A model generated the notes under the pieces. It searched no databases. It was not told the origin of the DNA and saw nothing but the letters and a program-made list of their open reading frames with translations. A program made the position numbers and the translations under genes. Source: an uncultured Enterobacter sp. (GTDB lineage: Bacteria > Pseudomonadota > Gammaproteobacteria > Enterobacterales > Enterobacteriaceae). From it: a DNA stretch of 7,670 bases. The stretch is from positions 1 to 7,670 of the forward strand of contig CAMKZP010000171.1 of assembly GCA_946477805.1 (NCBI GenBank), in the 5' to 3' direction. Below are positions 5,096 to 7,670 of the stretch, piece after piece (positions within the stretch are counted from its first letter, which is position 1; every line of letters starts with the position of its first letter).

Positions 5096-5596
5096 ATGCA
5101 CGAGAATCAACAACCACAGACCGAGGCTTTTGAGCTGAGTGAAGCAGAACGTGCCGCGATTGAGCACGAGATGCACCACTACGAAGACCCGCGTGCGGCG
5201 TCCATTGAAGCGCTGAAAATCGTACAGAAACAGCGTGGCTGGGTGCCGGACGGGGCGATCTACGCGATCGCAAAAGTGCTGGGTATTCCGGCAAGTGACG
5301 TAGAAGGCGTAGCCACGTTCTACAGCCAGATCTTCCGTCAGCCGGTGGGCCGCCATGTGATCCGCTACTGCGACAGCGTGGTCTGTCACATTACGGGTTA
5401 TCAGGGTATTCAGGCTGCGATTGAGCAGAAGCTCAATATTAAGCCGGGCCAGACCACTTTCGACGGTCGCTTTACTCTGCTGCCAACCTGCTGCCTGGGT
5501 AACTGCGACAAGGGGCCGACCATGATGATTGATGAGGACACTCACAGCCATCTGACGCCGGAAGCGATTCCTGACCTGCTGGAGCAGTACAAATGA
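5096..5596 (+). CDS. nuoE: NuoE, NADH-quinone oxidoreductase subunit E
   Basis: NuoE (24 kDa family, thioredoxin-like fold) is part of the NADH dehydrogenase fragment with NuoF and NuoG and carries [2Fe-2S] cluster N1a, off the main electron path close to FMN. The product has the usual 166 residues. The ligands are C92 and C97 in RYCDSVVCH and C133 and C137 in CCLGNC. The N-terminal helical part (about 15-75) includes the family stretch IVQKQRGWVPDGAI and GVATFYSQIF. The start lies two bases after the original nuoCD stop, and there is no good ribosome binding site, which suggests coupling to nuoCD translation. In the frameshifted reading ribosomes would stop 52 bases before this start. The stop overlaps the nuoF start. 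Confidence 0.97.
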   Translation: MHENQQPQTEAFELSEAERAAIEHEMHHYEDPRAASIEALKIVQKQRGWVPDGAIYAIAKVLGIPASDVEGVATFYSQIFRQPVGRHVIRYCDSVVCHITGYQGIQAAIEQKLNIKPGQTTFDGRFTLLPTCCLGNCDKGPTMMIDEDTHSHLTPEAIPDLLEQYK

Positions 5597-6930
5597 AAAC
5601 CGTCATTCGCACTGCTGAGACTCATCCGCTGACCTGGCGTCTGCGCGATGACAAACAGCCGGTATGGCTTGAAGAATACGAAAGCAAAAACGGCTACGCT
5701 GGCGCGCGTAAAGCCCTCAGCGGCATGGCGCCGGATGAGATCGTTAATGCGGTTAAAGACGCTGGCCTGAAAGGGCGCGGCGGCGCGGGCTTTTCCACCG
5801 GTCTGAAGTGGAGCCTGATGCCGAAAGACGAATCCATGAACATCCGCTACCTGCTGTGTAACGCCGATGAAATGGAGCCGGGCACCTATAAAGACCGCCT
5901 GCTGATGGAGCAGCTGCCGCACCTGCTGGTGGAAGGCATGCTGATCTCCGCGTTCGCGCTGAAAGCCTACCGTGGCTACATCTTCCTGCGCGGAGAGTAT
6001 ATCGAAGCGGCAGAAAACCTGCGTCGCGCGATTGCCGAAGCGACGGAAGCGGGCCTGCTTGGCAAAAACATTCTGGGTACCGGTTTCGATTTCGAACTGT
6101 TCGTGCACACCGGCGCAGGACGTTATATCTGCGGTGAAGAAACCGCGCTGATTAACTCCCTGGAAGGCCGCCGCGCGAACCCGCGTTCCAAGCCGCCGTT
6201 CCCGGCAAGCTCCGGCGTATGGGGTAAACCGACCTGCGTCAACAACGTCGAAACCCTGTGTAACGTTCCAGCGATCCTCGCCAACGGCGTGGAGTGGTAT
6301 CAGGGCATCTCTTCGAGCAAAGATGCCGGTACCAAGCTGATGGGCTTCTCCGGGCGCGTGAAGAATCCTGGCGTCTGGGAACTGCCGTTCGGTACCACCG
6401 CGCGTGAAATTCTTGAAGACTACGCGGGCGGCATGCGCGATGGCCTGAAATTCAAAGCCTGGCAGCCGGGCGGGGCAGGGACTGACTTCCTGACCGAAGC
6501 CCACCTTGACCTGCCCATGGAATTCGAAAGCATCGGTAAAGCGGGCAGCCGTCTGGGTACGGCGCTGGCAATGGCCGTCGACCACGAGATCGGCATGGTC
6601 TCGCTGGTGCGTAACCTGGAAGAGTTCTTCGCCCGTGAGTCCTGCGGCTGGTGTACGCCGTGCCGTGACGGTCTGCCGTGGAGCGTGAAGATCCTGCGCG
6701 CAATTGAACGCGGCGAAGGCCAGCCGGGCGATATCGAGACACTTGAGCAACTGTGTCGATTCTTAGGCCCGGGTAAGACCTTCTGCGCCCACGCACCGGG
6801 TGCCGTCGAGCCGCTGCAGAGCGCGATTAAATATTTCCGCGACGAATTCGAAGCAGGCATCAAGCAGCCGTTCAGCAATACCCATTCGATCAATGGTATA
6901 CAGCCGAACCTGCTGAAAGCGCGCTGGTAA
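5593..6930 (+). CDS. nuoF: NuoF, NADH-binding subunit of complex I
   Basis: NuoF (51 kDa family) is the entry point of complex I: it binds NADH and FMN and passes electrons to its [4Fe-4S] cluster N3. The product has 445 residues, as in E. coli. The glycine-rich nucleotide and flavin region GRGGAGFSTGLKW is at 61-73, CNADEMEPGTYKDR at 89-102 and the conserved YICGEETALI at 178-187. Cluster N3 ligands are C351, C354 and C357 in ESCGWCTPCRDG and C398 in KTFCAHA. The ATGA overlap with nuoE and GGAG at 5581-5584, eight bases before the start, indicate tight coupling and equal output of NuoE and NuoF. A 54-base spacer with a strong hairpin follows before nuoG. Confidence 0.98.
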   Translation: MKTVIRTAETHPLTWRLRDDKQPVWLEEYESKNGYAGARKALSGMAPDEIVNAVKDAGLKGRGGAGFSTGLKWSLMPKDESMNIRYLLCNADEMEPGTYKDRLLMEQLPHLLVEGMLISAFALKAYRGYIFLRGEYIEAAENLRRAIAEATEAGLLGKNILGTGFDFELFVHTGAGRYICGEETALINSLEGRRANPRSKPPFPASSGVWGKPTCVNNVETLCNVPAILANGVEWYQGISSSKDAGTKLMGFSGRVKNPGVWELPFGTTAREILEDYAGGMRDGLKFKAWQPGGAGTDFLTEAHLDLPMEFESIGKAGSRLGTALAMAVDHEIGMVSLVRNLEEFFARESCGWCTPCRDGLPWSVKILRAIERGEGQPGDIETLEQLCRFLGPGKTFCAHAPGAVEPLQSAIKYFRDEFEAGIKQPFSNTHSINGIQPNLLKARW

Positions 6931-6949
6931 AAACAGAATTTTGATTAAC

Positions 6950-6967
6950 GCTCGGTTTCGACCGAGC
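6950..6967 (+). other. UUCG-capped hairpin between nuoF and nuoG
   Basis: GCTCGGT at 6950-6956 and ACCGAGC at 6961-6967 form a perfect seven-pair stem capped by TTCG, one of the most stable RNA tetraloop sequences, although its closing pair here is T-A rather than the optimal C-G. It begins 19 bases after the nuoF stop and ends 17 bases before the nuoG start, just upstream of the GGAAG ribosome binding site. The following bases are not T-rich, so it is not an intrinsic terminator. It is likely an mRNA stability or processing element, or one that keeps the nuoG initiation region open. Confidence 0.6.
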
Positions 6968-6984
6968 CAACTGGAAGCATGCTA

Positions 6985-7670
6985 ATGGCTACGATTCATG
7001 TAGACGGCAAAGAATACGACGTCAATGGGGCGGACAACCTTCTGGAAGCTTGTCTGTCTCTTGGCCTCGATATTCCGTATTTTTGCTGGCATCCGGCGCT
7101 GGGCAGCGTCGGTGCTTGCCGCCAGTGTGCGGTGAAGCAATATCAAAACGCGGAAGACACGCGTGGTCGCCTGGTGATGTCCTGTATGACGCCAGCCGCC
7201 GAAGGCACTTTTATCTCGATTGACGACGAAGAAGCCAAACAGTTCCGCGAAAGCGTGGTGGAGTGGTTGATGACCAACCACCCGCACGACTGTCCGGTTT
7301 GTGAAGAAGGCGGTAACTGCCACCTTCAGGATATGACCGTTATGACCGGTCACAGCTTCCGTCGCTATCGCTTTACCAAGCGTACCCACCGTAACCAGGA
7401 TCTGGGGCCGTTCATCTCTCACGAAATGAACCGCTGCATCGCCTGCTACCGCTGCGTGCGTTACTACAAAGATTACGCAGACGGTCAGGATCTGGGCGTC
7501 TATGGCGCGCATGACAACGTCTACTTCGGTCGCCCGGAAGACGGTACGCTTGAGAGCGAATTCTCCGGTAACCTGGTCGAAATCTGCCCGACCGGCGTAT
7601 TCACGGATAAAACCCACTCCGAGCGCTACAACCGTAAATGGGACATGCAGTTTGCGCCAAGCATCTGCCA
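6985..7670 (+). CDS. nuoG: NuoG, complex I subunit G (N-terminal part, cut by window edge)
   Basis: NuoG (75 kDa family, molybdopterin oxidoreductase-like) is the largest peripheral subunit and carries the Fe-S wire from NuoF towards NuoB. The window holds 228 of about 908 codons. Residues 1-80 are a ferredoxin-like domain with the [2Fe-2S] N1b ligands C34, C45, C48 and C67. Next comes the Cys3-His [4Fe-4S] cluster N5 (H99, C103, C106, C112), then cluster N4 (C151, C154, C157 with C201 in EICPTG). The last visible residue, C228, would be the first ligand of the extra cluster N7 found in E. coli NuoG. The start at 6985 (MATIHVDG) has GGAAG seven bases before it. An in-frame ATG at 6979, two codons earlier, is only one base from that site and so less likely. 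The frame is open to the edge. Confidence 0.96.
   Translation, partial: MATIHVDGKEYDVNGADNLLEACLSLGLDIPYFCWHPALGSVGACRQCAVKQYQNAEDTRGRLVMSCMTPAAEGTFISIDDEEAKQFRESVVEWLMTNHPHDCPVCEEGGNCHLQDMTVMTGHSFRRYRFTKRTHRNQDLGPFISHEMNRCIACYRCVRYYKDYADGQDLGVYGAHDNVYFGRPEDGTLESEFSGNLVEICPTGVFTDKTHSERYNRKWDMQFAPSIC

Noticed and set aside
5542..6750. Minus-strand open frame of 402 codons opposite nuoF
   Set aside because: It is antisense to a full-length conserved nuoF, has no recognisable motif and no independent start signals.
1..7670. Mobile elements, CRISPR arrays, tRNA or rRNA genes
   Set aside because: No transposase, integrase, spaced direct repeats, cloverleaf or ribosomal RNA sequence was seen on either strand.

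Overview
This is chromosomal DNA from a gamma-proteobacterium of the Enterobacteriaceae. Every intact protein is close to full length for, and very similar to, its Escherichia coli counterpart, and the order lrhA-nuoA-nuoB-nuoCD-nuoE-nuoF-nuoG, with nuoC and nuoD fused, is the enteric arrangement. NuoB carries the 224-residue form with a four-residue insertion that I recall from Enterobacter, Klebsiella and Yersinia rather than from E. coli. I therefore favour an Enterobacter/Klebsiella-type host, but the species cannot be fixed from this window.

Layout: 1-501 is AT-rich at its left end and holds no convincing gene. It probably contains the promoter and long structured leader of lrhA, and may reach towards the divergent alaA that lies beyond lrhA in E. 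coli. lrhA (502-1440) encodes a LysR-type regulator of motility and RpoS, and ends at a strong intrinsic terminator (1487-1523). The 631-base gap 1441-2071 is the nuo control region. It holds several inverted repeats, a plausible sigma-70 promoter, ArcA- and NarL-like motifs and a 23-codon upstream ORF whose stop overlaps the nuoA start. From 2072 to the right edge runs the head of the nuo operon: nuoA (membrane), nuoB and nuoCD (connecting fragment), then nuoE, nuoF and the first 228 codons of nuoG (NADH dehydrogenase fragment).

Together the nuo genes encode NDH-1 (respiratory complex I). NADH is oxidised at FMN in NuoF. Electrons pass along Fe-S clusters in NuoE, NuoF, NuoG and on to cluster N2 in NuoB, where quinone is reduced at the NuoB/NuoD interface, driving proton pumping in the membrane arm. 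All cluster ligands in the visible parts are present.

The clearest anomaly is a one-base deletion at about 4967 in nuoCD. It replaces the last 41 residues of the conserved NuoD C-terminus with 24 unrelated ones; the correct continuation is intact in the next frame and rejoins the normal stop at 5093. It is either a sequence error or a real lesion that should disable complex I. Other points worth checking are the short ORF overlapping nuoA, two intercistronic hairpins (nuoB-nuoCD and nuoF-nuoG) and the structured lrhA and nuo leaders. I see no mobile element, CRISPR array, RNA gene or wholly new gene system; the window is essentially a core-genome respiratory operon.
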